NCBI GenBank assembly: GCA_963711065.1
Contig: CAVQCO010000007.1
Span: 496,001 to 560,000 of the forward strand
Direction of reading: 5' to 3'
DNA from: Bog-473 sp963711065
GTDB lineage: Bacteria; Actinomycetota; Acidimicrobiia; Acidimicrobiales; RAAP-2
DNA length: 64,000 bases
In this document: positions 8,830-17,194 of the stretch, in pieces
Position numbering within the stretch: position 1 is the stretch's first letter
Layout of the letters: every line of letters starts with the position of its first letter
Made by a program: the position numbers and the translations under genes
The notes under the pieces: generated by a model
What the model saw: the letters and a program-made list of their open reading frames with translations, nothing else
What the model was told of the DNA's origin: nothing
The model's database searches: none

Positions 8830-9410
8830 GCACCGACGACCCGGTGCAACGAGTGCCGCTCCCCGAGCCCGGCCCACCACCGGCCCGCCAGCGCGCCGAC
8901 TCGGTGGTCGTGGTCAACACCGGTGACGGCAAGGGGAAGTCCACGGCCGCCTTCGGGGTGATGGGTCGGGCCTGGGCGAGGGGATGGCGCGTCGGCGTCG
9001 TGCAGTTCATGAAGAGCGGCGACTGGAAGGTCGGCGAGCAGAAGCTGGCCCGGCATCTCGGCGTGGACTGGTGGACGCTGGGCGACGGCTTCACCTGGGA
9101 GTCGACCGATCTGGACGAGTCGGCGGCCAAGAACATCCATGCCTGGGGCGTGGCAGAGGCCAAGCTGGCCTCGGGCGACTACGAGCTGCTGATTCTCGAC
9201 GAGCTCACCTACGTGGTCAACTACGGCTGGGTCTCGGCGGCCGAGGTGGTCGAGGGGATCCTCGGTCGTGCCCCGAAGACGAACGTCGTCGTGACGGGGC
9301 GTGACGCGCCGACTGAGCTCGTCGAGATAGCGGACACCGTCACCGAGATGAAGATGGTGAAGCACGCGTACGAGCGCGGCATCCGTGCCATGAAGGGCAT
9401 CGAGTATTGA
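8826..9410 (+). CDS. cobO: Cob(I)yrinic acid a,c-diamide adenosyltransferase
   Basis: A 194-residue CobA/CobO-type ATP:corrinoid adenosyltransferase. It carries the P-loop NTGDGKGKSTAAFG, the FMKSGDWKVGE region and the family motif LLILDELTYVVNYGW, and ends MKGIEY as is common in the family. It attaches the 5'-deoxyadenosyl group to Co(I) corrinoids, making imported corrinoids ready for remodelling. It overlaps both neighbours by 4 nt. Confidence 0.93.
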   Translation: MSTDDPVQRVPLPEPGPPPARQRADSVVVVNTGDGKGKSTAAFGVMGRAWARGWRVGVVQFMKSGDWKVGEQKLARHLGVDWWTLGDGFTWESTDLDESAAKNIHAWGVAEAKLASGDYELLILDELTYVVNYGWVSAAEVVEGILGRAPKTNVVVTGRDAPTELVEIADTVTEMKMVKHAYERGIRAMKGIEY

Positions 9411-10033
9411 GCGCGTCCGAGCTGCACGAGTTCGACGGCGTCCCGGCCGTGGCCGCTCTGGCCTGGCGTCTCGCGTCGCCGCTGCGGTGCGCCTCGACGG
9501 CCGCCGTCGGCGGCGGCATCGGGGTGCGGGAATGGGTCCTCAACGCGCAGGTGCCCGGTGACTACGGGCGCCGGGACGTCGGGGCCCACGTGGCCGAGGT
9601 GGCCACGGTGCTCGGCCTCTCCGGTCCCGGCGTCGGGATGCTCACGGCCGCACAGGTCGCGGCGGCGGTGGCAGCCGAGGAGGCCGGCGTCGAGGTCGAG
9701 GCCACGGTCGGCCTCGAGCGGCCGGTGTGGGCGGCGGCACCCGCCGAGGCGGCGGTGCCGGCGGTGCCGGCGACGGTGAACATCGTGGTGTTCCTGCCGG
9801 TGCGTCACACCGACGCCGCACTGGCAAACCTGTTGTGCACCGCCACCGAGGCCAAGGTGCAGGCGCTGCTCGGCGCCGGCGTGGCCGGCACCGGCACGGC
9901 GTCGGACGCCGTCACCGTGCTCTGCCCGTCGTCGGGGCGGGCAGTGCCCTTCGGGGGGCCGCGTTCGGAGTTCGGGTCGCGCGTCGCGCGCTCCGTCTAC
10001 AGCGCCCTGTGCTCGGGGATGGCGACGCGGTGA
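9407..10033 (+). CDS. cbiZ: Adenosylcobinamide amidohydrolase
   Basis: A 208-residue CbiZ protein, recognised by STAAVGGGIGVREWVLNAQVP, GVGMLTAAQV, ATVGLERPVW and the asparagine/threonine-rich middle VNIVVFLPVRHTDAALAN. CbiZ removes the aminopropanol (or nucleotide loop) arm from adenosyl-cobinamide or pseudocobalamin to give adenosylcobyric acid. It is the key enzyme for salvaging and remodelling foreign corrinoids. The start is TTG, inside a TTGA overlap with cobO. Confidence 0.9.
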   Translation: MSASELHEFDGVPAVAALAWRLASPLRCASTAAVGGGIGVREWVLNAQVPGDYGRRDVGAHVAEVATVLGLSGPGVGMLTAAQVAAAVAAEEAGVEVEATVGLERPVWAAAPAEAAVPAVPATVNIVVFLPVRHTDAALANLLCTATEAKVQALLGAGVAGTGTASDAVTVLCPSSGRAVPFGGPRSEFGSRVARSVYSALCSGMATR

Positions 10034-10542
10034 TCACCTTGGTCCTCGGCGGGACGCGCTCGGGAAAATCGGTGGTGGCCGAGGATCTCGCAGCGCGCCA
10101 CGGGCCGCCGGTGACGTACGTCGCCACCATGGTCCCTGCCGGCGATGCCGACCTGGAGGCGCGGGTAGCCGCCCATCGCCTCCGGCGCGACCCCGGGTGG
10201 GACACCGTCGAGGCGGGCGAGGACCTGGCCGGGTTGCTGGCGGCGTTGCGGGGGACCGTCCTGGTGGATTCGCTCGGACCCTGGATCGCGCAGGCTCTTA
10301 CCGGCCACGATGCGGCGGCAGACGGCACCTCTCTGTGCGACGCCCTGAAGCGCCGCGCCGGGGACACCGTCGTGGTCTCCGAGGAGGTCGGGCTCTCGGT
10401 GCACCCGAGCACCGAGGCGGGGCGGCGGTTCCAGGACGCCCTTGGCGCCGTCAACCTCGCCGTGTCCGCCACGGCCGATCGTGTCTACCTCGTGGTGGCC
10501 GGACGCCCACTGGCCCTCCCGGCGGCGGGACCGCACCGGTGA
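10030..10542 (+). CDS. cobU: Adenosylcobinamide kinase / adenosylcobinamide-phosphate guanylyltransferase
   Basis: A 170-residue protein with the CobU/CobP P-loop GGTRSGKS at residues 7-14, the guanylylation region YVATMVPAGDADLEARVAAHRLRR (with the conserved His of the HR.R motif) and VVVSEEVGLSVHP. It phosphorylates adenosylcobinamide and then adds GMP to form AdoCbi-GDP for CobS. GTG start in a GTGA overlap. Confidence 0.92.
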   Translation: MITLVLGGTRSGKSVVAEDLAARHGPPVTYVATMVPAGDADLEARVAAHRLRRDPGWDTVEAGEDLAGLLAALRGTVLVDSLGPWIAQALTGHDAAADGTSLCDALKRRAGDTVVVSEEVGLSVHPSTEAGRRFQDALGAVNLAVSATADRVYLVVAGRPLALPAAGPHR

Positions 10543-11267
10543 GGCGGGCGCTTTCCTTCCTCACCGTGCTGGGGCGCGCCGCCGAGCCCAACGAGCGCAC
10601 CCTGTCGTGGTTTCCACTGGTCGGCATCGCGGTCGGTGCCGTGGTTGGCTCGGCGTGGTGGGTGGCCGGCCGTATCTGGCCAGCCGCGGTGGCGGCCGTC
10701 GCCGCCGTGGCGGTGGATGCGGCAGTGACAGGATGCCTGCACCTCGACGGCCTGGCCGACGCCGCTGACGGCCTCCTGCCCGCGGTGAGCCGGGCACGCC
10801 GGCTCGAGATCATGGCCGACCCCAGGATCGGCGCGTTCGGCGCCATTGCGCTCGTCGTCGTGCTGTCATTCCGGGTGACCGCGCTGGCCGTCACGCCCGC
10901 CCGCCCGTTGGTGATCGCCGGCCTGTGGTGCGGATCCCGCACGATGATGGGCGTGGTGGCGCGCACGCTGCCGTACGCCCACGCCGACGGGGGGACCGCC
11001 ACCGCCTTCGTCGGTGGCTCCGCGGGCGCGGTCCACTCGGCGGCATCGCGCTACGGAGTCGCTGCGTACGGCATGGCCGCCGCTTTCGCCCTCGCTTCCG
11101 TGGGCGCCGGCGGCCGCGGCCTCGTGGTCGTGGGCGCCGAGGTCGTCGCGATGGCCGCGGTCGTCTGGTTCGGGCTCCGCCGGGTCGGTGGCTACACCGG
11201 GGACGTGTTGGGCGCCATGGGCGTCATCGGCGAGACGGTGGGCCTGATGGCCCTGGCGGCACGGTGA
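10539..11267 (+). CDS. cobS: Adenosylcobinamide-GDP ribazoletransferase (cobalamin synthase)
   Basis: A 242-residue integral membrane protein. CobS signatures are FLTVLGR near the start, the loop HLDGLADAADGLL with the Mg-binding acidic residues, and MADPRIGAFGAIAL. It joins AdoCbi-GDP to alpha-ribazole (phosphate) to complete the nucleotide loop. It begins at a GTG overlapping cobU and overlaps cbiB by 4 nt. Confidence 0.93.
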   Translation: MRRALSFLTVLGRAAEPNERTLSWFPLVGIAVGAVVGSAWWVAGRIWPAAVAAVAAVAVDAAVTGCLHLDGLADAADGLLPAVSRARRLEIMADPRIGAFGAIALVVVLSFRVTALAVTPARPLVIAGLWCGSRTMMGVVARTLPYAHADGGTATAFVGGSAGAVHSAASRYGVAAYGMAAAFALASVGAGGRGLVVVGAEVVAMAAVVWFGLRRVGGYTGDVLGAMGVIGETVGLMALAAR

Positions 11268-12178
11268 CCCGCGGGAGGGGCATGCCTCGGCCCCTCGGTG
11301 CGGCGGCCGGCCTGGCCCTGGACCGCTTGTTGCCCGAGCCCCCTTCGGCCATCCACCCGGTCGTGCTCTTCGCGATGGTCATGACCGGCTTGGAGCGTCG
11401 CATCCACCGCGACGGGCGGGGCATGGGGCTGCTGCACACGCTGGTCGGCGTCGCCCTCGGACTCAGCGCCGGCGCCATGGTGCGCTCCACCGCGCTGGCG
11501 ACGTCGTCCGCCGTCGCCGGGCGGGCGCTGGCCGCCAGCGCCGCCGACGTGGGCCGGGCCCTCGAGGCACAGGACCTGGTCCGGGCACGACAGCTGCTGC
11601 CCTCCCTGGTCGGGCGCGACCCGGGCGGGCTGGGACCCGGCGAGATCGCCCGCGCCGTCGTGGAGTCGGTGGCCGAGAACACCGTCGACGCGGTCGTCGC
11701 GCCCGCGTTCTGGGGCGCGCTGGCCGGTGCTCCCGGTGCGCTCGGCTACCGGTCGGTGAACACCCTCGACTCCATGGTCGGCCACCGCTCGCCCCGCTAC
11801 GCCAACTACGGCTGGGCCAGCGCGCGCCTCGACGACATCGTCGCCTGGGTGCCGGCCCGCCTGACCGCGGCGCTCGTCGCCCTGGTCCGGCCCAGCGCCG
11901 CCAGGGCGGTGTGGGGTGCCGTGCGGCGCCAGGCGCCCGCCCACCCCTCCCCGAACGCCGGCGTGGCCGAAGCCGCCTTCGCCGCCGCGCTCGGGCTCCG
12001 GCTCGGGGGGGTAAACCGATACGGCGACCGCCTGGAGGAGCGCCCCCAGCTGGGCACGGGCAGGCACCCGGCGGTGGAGGACATCGGCGCAGCCGTCCGG
12101 CTGTCTGGCGACGTCACGGCCGCGTTCGCCGCCGGGCTGGCGCTGATCGGCTGTGCACGTTGGTGGGTGGCGCGGTGA
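11264..12178 (+). CDS. cbiB: Adenosylcobinamide-phosphate synthase
   Basis: A 304-residue membrane protein of the CbiB/CobD family. Motifs are LALDRLLPEPPSAIHPVV near the start, ARAVVESVAENTVDAVVAP with the characteristic ESvaEN.vDgv, FWGALAGAPGAL, YRSVNTLDSMVGHR and HPSPNAGVAEAAFAAALG. It amidates adenosylcobyric acid with aminopropanol (phosphate), which is why it belongs next to cbiZ. GTG 11264 (GTGA overlap) is chosen; ATG 11282 behind GGGAGGGG is an alternative. Confidence 0.92.
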   Translation: MTRGRGMPRPLGAAAGLALDRLLPEPPSAIHPVVLFAMVMTGLERRIHRDGRGMGLLHTLVGVALGLSAGAMVRSTALATSSAVAGRALAASAADVGRALEAQDLVRARQLLPSLVGRDPGGLGPGEIARAVVESVAENTVDAVVAPAFWGALAGAPGALGYRSVNTLDSMVGHRSPRYANYGWASARLDDIVAWVPARLTAALVALVRPSAARAVWGAVRRQAPAHPSPNAGVAEAAFAAALGLRLGGVNRYGDRLEERPQLGTGRHPAVEDIGAAVRLSGDVTAAFAAGLALIGCARWWVAR

Positions 12179-13086
12179 GGCTGCCACCCGCGGGGCCCCA
12201 CGGCGGCGACGGCAGGGTCGTCGCCCACGCGCTCGGGCTCAATCCGGACTCGGTGCTCGACCTGTCCATGTCCTTGAACCCGCTGGCCCCGGACCCCGTG
12301 CCCGTCCTGGCGCGCCACCTGGACGCGTCGCGTGCCTACCCGGATGCCACCGCCGCAACCGCGGCACTCGCCCACACGATGGGCGTCGGGCCGGACCGCC
12401 TGCTCCTGACCAACGGCGGCGCCGAGGCCATTGCGCTGGTCGCCGCGGAAATCGGCGGACGCGTCAACGAGCCCGAGTTCGGGCTGCACCCGCGCCGGGG
12501 CGGCCCACTCTGGCGTTCCAACCCGCATAGCCCCAGCGGGCTCCTGGCCCGGGCCGAGGAGCGGGCGGACGTCTGGGACGAGGCCTTCTACCCCCTGGCG
12601 AGCGGGCACTGGACGAGGGGGGACGGCGCGGTCGTGGTCGGGTCGATGACGAAGCTGCTGGCCTGCCCGGGTCTGCGCATCGGCTACGTGCTGGCAGATC
12701 CGGACGTCGTGGCGCGCTGCCGTGCCCGCCAGCCCGCCTGGTCGGTCGGGGGCCTCGCCGCGGCGGCCCTGCCCGACCTGCTCACGGCCGTCGACCTGCC
12801 GGTCTGGTGCGCCGGCCTGGCTGGTTTGCGGGACAAGCTCACGCGTCTGCTTGCCGCCCACGGGCTGGCCGCGCGCCCCTCGGACGCCAACTGGGTCCTG
12901 GTCGACCGCGGCGGGTTACGCGAGGCGCTGGCCCCCCGGGGCATCGTCGTGCGCGACTGTGCCAGCTTCGGCCTGCCCGGCGTGACGCGCATCGCGGTGC
13001 CGTCGGAAGATGGGCTCGGGCGCCTGGCCGCCGCACTCGAGGCGGCCGCGCTCCCCGGCGCGACGCACTCGGAGCCCGTCGTGTGA
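12175..13086 (+). CDS. cobC: PLP-dependent threonine-phosphate decarboxylase-like aminotransferase (CobC/CobD type)
   Basis: A 303-residue fold-type I PLP enzyme. The N-terminus HGGDGRVVAHALGL and DLSMSLNPLAPDPV are typical of cobalamin-cluster HisC-like enzymes. The cofactor sites seen are the NGGAEAI loop, DEAFYPLA and the Schiff-base lysine in GSMTKLLACPGLRIGY. It most likely makes (R)-1-amino-2-propanol phosphate from threonine phosphate for CbiB. It is shorter than stand-alone HisC proteins, as is usual for CobC/CobD. GTGA overlaps on both sides. Confidence 0.85.
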   Translation: MRLPPAGPHGGDGRVVAHALGLNPDSVLDLSMSLNPLAPDPVPVLARHLDASRAYPDATAATAALAHTMGVGPDRLLLTNGGAEAIALVAAEIGGRVNEPEFGLHPRRGGPLWRSNPHSPSGLLARAEERADVWDEAFYPLASGHWTRGDGAVVVGSMTKLLACPGLRIGYVLADPDVVARCRARQPAWSVGGLAAAALPDLLTAVDLPVWCAGLAGLRDKLTRLLAAHGLAARPSDANWVLVDRGGLREALAPRGIVVRDCASFGLPGVTRIAVPSEDGLGRLAAALEAAALPGATHSEPVV

Positions 13087-14834
13087 GCTGGCAGCGTCCG
13101 GTCCCGCTGGTCGGTGACACGTCAACGGCCCGGGCGCGACGCGAGTCGCCGCGTGCATGGGCCTTCGCTGAGTCCGAGCGCGCCGCCTTCTACGCCGCCG
13201 TCTTCGGTCGCCGCGACATCCGTCGCTTCCGCCCCGACGACATAGAGCCCGGCGTGTTGGAGCGCATCCTGGGCGCGGCGCACGCCGCGCCGTCGGTGGG
13301 GCACTCCCAGCCGTGGCGGTTCGTCGTCGTCCGCGACGCTGCCCTCCGCGACCGTGCGGCGTTGATGGCCGACCGTGAGTGGCATCGGCAGGCGGACGGG
13401 ATGGCCGAACGCTCCGGCCGCCAGATGCTCGACCTGCAGCTGCACGGCCTGCGCGACGCTCCGGTTGGGATCGTCGTGTGCTGCGACCGCCGGACATCGG
13501 CCCAGGGGGTGCTCGGGCGCGCCACCTTCGTCGATGCCGACCTGTGGTCCTGCGCCTGCGCCATCGAGAACCTGTGGCTGGCGGCCCGGGTCGAGGGGGT
13601 GGGCGCCGGATGGGTGACGCTCTTCCAGCCCGACGAGCTCGCCGCGTTGATCGGCCTGCCGCCGGGGGTCGAGACCCTCGGGTGGCTCTGCCTCGGTTGG
13701 CCCGACGAGCGCCCGCCCGAGCCCGGGCTCGAGCGGGCGGGCTGGTCCTCCCGCCAGCCGTTGTCCGACGTGGTGCTGTGGGACAGATGGACGGAGGGAC
13801 CGGGCCCCCCGCCGTCGCACCTCAGGGCGCCGGAGTCGGCTTCTGTCGTCGACGCCCGCGACGCGGCGGATGTCCTGCTCACGCCCCCCGGTTCGCTCGG
13901 CGCTCTCGACCGGGCCGTCGACCGCATGGCGGCGCTGGGCCTCGGCCCCCGGACACCGGTGACCGCCGTCATCGCGGCGGCCGGGCACCCGGTGACGGGC
14001 CACGGCGTCTCGACCTACGACGCGTCGGTGACGCGTGAAGTGCTCGAGGCGACGGTGGCGGGGGAGTCTCTGGGCGCGGTGGCCGCCGGCCTCGTCGACG
14101 CGGCGGTGGTCGCGGTGGACGTGGGCGTGCCCGGGGGCCCCGTCGCCGGCACCGTCTCCTGTCGGCCCGTGGGGGCACAGGGTGACCTGGTGACCACCGA
14201 CGCCCTGGAGCGGTCGGACGCGGACGGGATCGTCGCCGCCGGACGCGCGGACGGGCGGACACTGGGCGGGCACCTCGTCACGCTCGGTGAGGTGGGGATC
14301 GGGAACACCACGGTCGCGGCGGCGCTCGCGGCGTGCCTGCTCGGCCTCACGCCCGACGAGGCAGTCGGGCTCGGCGCCGGTGGCGACTCGGCCACGCTCG
14401 GGCGCAAGCGTGCGGCGGTCGCCGCGGCGCTGACCAGGGCGGTGGCCGAGCACGACGACCTCGGCAAGCCGTTGGTCGCCCTCGCTGCGCTGGGCGGGCC
14501 AGAGATCGCCTATCTCAGCGGCGTGATCCTCGGCGCCGCCGAGAGCGGGTCGCTCGTGGTGCTCGACGGTCTCGTCACGGGTGCCGCTGCGCTGGTGGCG
14601 GTGGCGTTGGAGCCGGCTGTGGCGGCGCATCTCGTGGCCGGGCAGGAGAGTCGCGAGCAGGCCCACCGGGCGGTCAACACCCACCTCGGGCTGGAGCCCC
14701 TGCTCTCCCTGCGACTGCGCGCCGGTGAAGGGGTCGGCGCGTTGTTGGCCGTCCAGCTGCTGCGGACGGCGCGCGGCATCCGTGCGCAGACGGGACGGGT
14801 GGTCGAGAGACCAGCGGAGCCCGACGACCGCTAG
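13083..14834 (+). CDS. BluB-CobT fusion: 5,6-dimethylbenzimidazole synthase / DMB phosphoribosyltransferase
   Basis: A 583-residue two-domain protein. Residues about 30-230 are a nitroreductase-fold BluB: VFGRRDIRRFRPDDIEP, AAHAAPSVGHSQPWRFVVV, and GVGAGWVTLFQPDELAALIGLP. BluB cleaves FMNH2 with oxygen to give DMB. After a proline/serine-rich linker, residues about 256-583 are CobT: LTPPGSLGALDRAVDRMA, GHGVSTYDASVT, GEVGIGNTTVAAAL and SGVILGAAESGSLVVLDGL. CobT transfers phosphoribose from nicotinate mononucleotide to DMB. The reading frame is continuous through the linker, so this is a true fusion. Last gene of the operon, with a GTGA overlap to the aminotransferase. No separate alpha-ribazole phosphatase is seen. 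Confidence 0.9.
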   Translation: MSWQRPVPLVGDTSTARARRESPRAWAFAESERAAFYAAVFGRRDIRRFRPDDIEPGVLERILGAAHAAPSVGHSQPWRFVVVRDAALRDRAALMADREWHRQADGMAERSGRQMLDLQLHGLRDAPVGIVVCCDRRTSAQGVLGRATFVDADLWSCACAIENLWLAARVEGVGAGWVTLFQPDELAALIGLPPGVETLGWLCLGWPDERPPEPGLERAGWSSRQPLSDVVLWDRWTEGPGPPPSHLRAPESASVVDARDAADVLLTPPGSLGALDRAVDRMAALGLGPRTPVTAVIAAAGHPVTGHGVSTYDASVTREVLEATVAGESLGAVAAGLVDAAVVAVDVGVPGGPVAGTVSCRPVGAQGDLVTTDALERSDADGIVAAGRADGRTLGGHLVTLGEVGIGNTTVAAALAACLLGLTPDEAVGLGAGGDSATLGRKRAAVAAALTRAVAEHDDLGKPLVALAALGGPEIAYLSGVILGAAESGSLVVLDGLVTGAAALVAVALEPAVAAHLVAGQESREQAHRAVNTHLGLEPLLSLRLRAGEGVGALLAVQLLRTARGIRAQTGRVVERPAEPDDR

Positions 14835-14973
14835 CCATCGAGCGGGTCGCCGTCAGCTCGTCGTGGCCGTGACCTGCGGTGGCGTCGGGCGGCGGGCGGC
14901 CAGTTGATGTGCGCTCATCCATCAATCAACCCCGGGCAACGACCATCATGGAAGGTCAAGGAGAGGAAGTCCG

Positions 14974-15954
14974 ATGACACGTGTGTTGGTGACCGGCGCC
15001 GGTGGCTTCATCGGTGGCCATCTGGTTGCCCGCCTGCGCGAGCAGGGGGTCGGGCGGGTCCGCGGCGTGGACCGCGTCCCCCTCGACGAGTGGCACCAGC
15101 TCTTCGACGACGTCGACAGCCGGTCGGCCGACCTCCGGGACCCGGCCGAGTGCGGGCGTGCCTGCGAGGGCGTCGACACCGTCTACAACCTCGCCGCCGA
15201 CATGGGCGGGATGGGGTTCATCGAGAACAACAAGGCCCTGTGCATGCTCTCGGTGCTGATCTCGACGCACATGCTCGAAGCGGCCCGCAGGGCCGGCGTG
15301 CGGCGATTCTTCTACTCGTCCTCCGCCTGCGTCTACGCGGCCGGGAAGCAGGGGTCACCCGAAGTCGAGCCCCTGCGCGAGGTGGACGCCTATCCGGCCA
15401 TGCCCGAGGACGGCTACGGCTGGGAGAAGCTCTTCAGCGAGCGGATGGCCCGCCACTACTACGAGGACTTCGGGCTCGAGACCCGCGTCGCCCGCTACCA
15501 CAACGTCTACGGGCCCGACGGGACCTACGACGGGGGCAGGGAGAAGGCGCCCGCCGCCATCTGCCGGAAGGTCGCCGCCGCCGTACTCGCCGGCAGCGAC
15601 GAGATAGAGATCTGGGGCGACGGTCTCCAGACGCGCAGTTTCACCTACATCGACGACTGCGTGGAGGGCACGCTGCGGCTCACGGCCAGCGACGTGCGGG
15701 AGCCGCTCAACATCGGCTCCGAGCAGTTGGTCACGATCAACGAGCTCGTCGACATCGTCGAGGGCATCGCCGGGGTCACCCTCAAGCGCAACTACGACCT
15801 CACGGCGCCCCAGGGCGTCCGGGGCCGCAACAGCGACAACACGCTCATCCGGCGGCGCCTCGGCTGGGCGCCGTCCATCTCCCTGGAGGACGGGCTGCGC
15901 AACACCTACAAGTGGATCTTCGACCAGATGAGCGAGGGCGCCGCCCCCGTCTGA
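14974..15954 (+). CDS. GDP-mannose 3,5-epimerase-like NAD-dependent epimerase
   Basis: A 326-residue extended SDR. It has the NAD motif GAGGFIGGH, the active-site pair SSSACVY...YGWEK, and features specific to GDP-mannose 3,5-epimerase: ADMGGMGFIENN, YHNVYGPDGTYDGGREKAPAAICRK, EIWGDGLQTRSFTYIDDCVEG and GVRGRNSDNTLI. In plants that enzyme converts GDP-D-mannose to GDP-L-galactose. ATG 14974 is preceded by AAGGAGAGG. It has its own upstream gap of 139 bases, so it is not part of the B12 operon. The close match makes the family secure; the physiological product in this organism is inferred. Confidence 0.85.
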   Translation: MTRVLVTGAGGFIGGHLVARLREQGVGRVRGVDRVPLDEWHQLFDDVDSRSADLRDPAECGRACEGVDTVYNLAADMGGMGFIENNKALCMLSVLISTHMLEAARRAGVRRFFYSSSACVYAAGKQGSPEVEPLREVDAYPAMPEDGYGWEKLFSERMARHYYEDFGLETRVARYHNVYGPDGTYDGGREKAPAAICRKVAAAVLAGSDEIEIWGDGLQTRSFTYIDDCVEGTLRLTASDVREPLNIGSEQLVTINELVDIVEGIAGVTLKRNYDLTAPQGVRGRNSDNTLIRRRLGWAPSISLEDGLRNTYKWIFDQMSEGAAPV

Positions 15955-16002
15955 CCGCGACGGATATGGCGCCGTCCGCGTGCGGGAGTCAGCCCGACCG
16001 GG

Positions 16003-17154
16003 TCAGGTGCCGAGGCCGCCCAGGGACGTCACGGCGGTCCACATCGGCGAGGGCCGCGACGTCATGGCGCGGCCCGTCGGGCCCACGAACGTCAACGCCT
16101 CGTTCGCGTCGCCGGACATCCGCCACCCGCCGCTGTGCACCCGCCGATGGTGGTGGAGGCACAGCAGGGCCAAATTGTCGAGGTCGGTCCTCCCGCCCGG
16201 CTTCCACGGTCTGACGTGGTGGACGTTGGTGAAGGTCGCGTTCGTACAGCCGGGAAACCGGCAATGCCGGTCCCGCCGCTGGATCTCCCTGCGCTGGGCG
16301 TCCGTCGGGTCCCTCCGGGCCCGCCCCTCGAACATCGTGTGCCCCACGTCGTCGTCGACGGCGATCGCGATGGTCGCGTCACAGGCGATCCGCCGCACCG
16401 TCTCGCAACTGATCAGGTCGCCACGCTCGAGCTCGCCGGCCAGGCCGGTCGCCGCACCCGACTCGCCACCGGTCAGGGCGTCCAGCGGCACGTGGGCCAC
16501 CACGAAGTAGGAGCTCGCTCCGCCGGATTGCGACACGGTCTCCACCAGGGCGTCGCAAAGGCGCTGGTCCCAGGGCGTCTCCCCGTCGGAGGGGATCGTG
16601 CGGGCTCGGCCCTCGAGGCAGGACCGGACGACCGCGTACGACTCGGCGGGCAATTGGGCGGTCAGCGTGCGACAGCGGTGGTTGAAGCGCACGAACCGCC
16701 GCTCGTGGTCGCGCGCGTCGCCGGCACCCGAGGCCGAACGGGCCAGCTCGCCGAGTTGGCGCACCGAACATTCCCTCGCCCGTTCGAGCACCTGCCGGTC
16801 GGTCTCGGGGGTGGCCACGCCGGAGACGGCGCGGAGCTTGTCGAAGCTGATCTCGCCCTCGGACAGCGAGGCCACCAGGTGCGGGAGGTCCCAGGCCCGC
16901 TCGGCCACGCGGGTGTAGGCACGGGCGGTGGGGACGGACACGCCGAAGCGCTCGACCACCCACGGGTCCGCCGACGTCGCGCCCTCGTCTCGATACGCCG
17001 CACGCCGGTCGACCTCGCCCAGCAGCACCACGATCGCCCCCTCGACGGCCGCCTTCCGGCGGAAGAGGACGTCGAGCCGGCCCATGATGTCCTCGTTGGA
17101 CATCGCCGCCACCGCGTCGCCGCTGATCGGTTCCAGCGCCAGGAGATCGGCCAT
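16003..17154 (-). CDS. DUF222 domain-containing HNH endonuclease
   Basis: A 383-residue protein. An N-terminal DUF222 helical domain (about residues 30-270, with SVPTARAYTRVAERAWDLP) precedes an HNH nuclease domain in which CRFPGC, HHVRPWKPGGRTDLDNLALLC and HHRRVH give the zinc and catalytic residues. This is one of the 13E12-repeat-like family that is abundant in actinobacteria, often in several copies. The role is unknown; many members sit near mobile DNA. It lies 40 bases downstream of the MFS gene and may be read from the same leftward transcript. Confidence 0.88.
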   Translation of the reverse strand: MADLLALEPISGDAVAAMSNEDIMGRLDVLFRRKAAVEGAIVVLLGEVDRRAAYRDEGATSADPWVVERFGVSVPTARAYTRVAERAWDLPHLVASLSEGEISFDKLRAVSGVATPETDRQVLERARECSVRQLGELARSASGAGDARDHERRFVRFNHRCRTLTAQLPAESYAVVRSCLEGRARTIPSDGETPWDQRLCDALVETVSQSGGASSYFVVAHVPLDALTGGESGAATGLAGELERGDLISCETVRRIACDATIAIAVDDDVGHTMFEGRARRDPTDAQRREIQRRDRHCRFPGCTNATFTNVHHVRPWKPGGRTDLDNLALLCLHHHRRVHSGGWRMSGDANEALTFVGPTGRAMTSRPSPMWTAVTSLGGLGT

Positions 17155-17194
17155 CGCCGGGGAACGGTCCCGCCCCGCCCCGGAGAGGCGCGTG

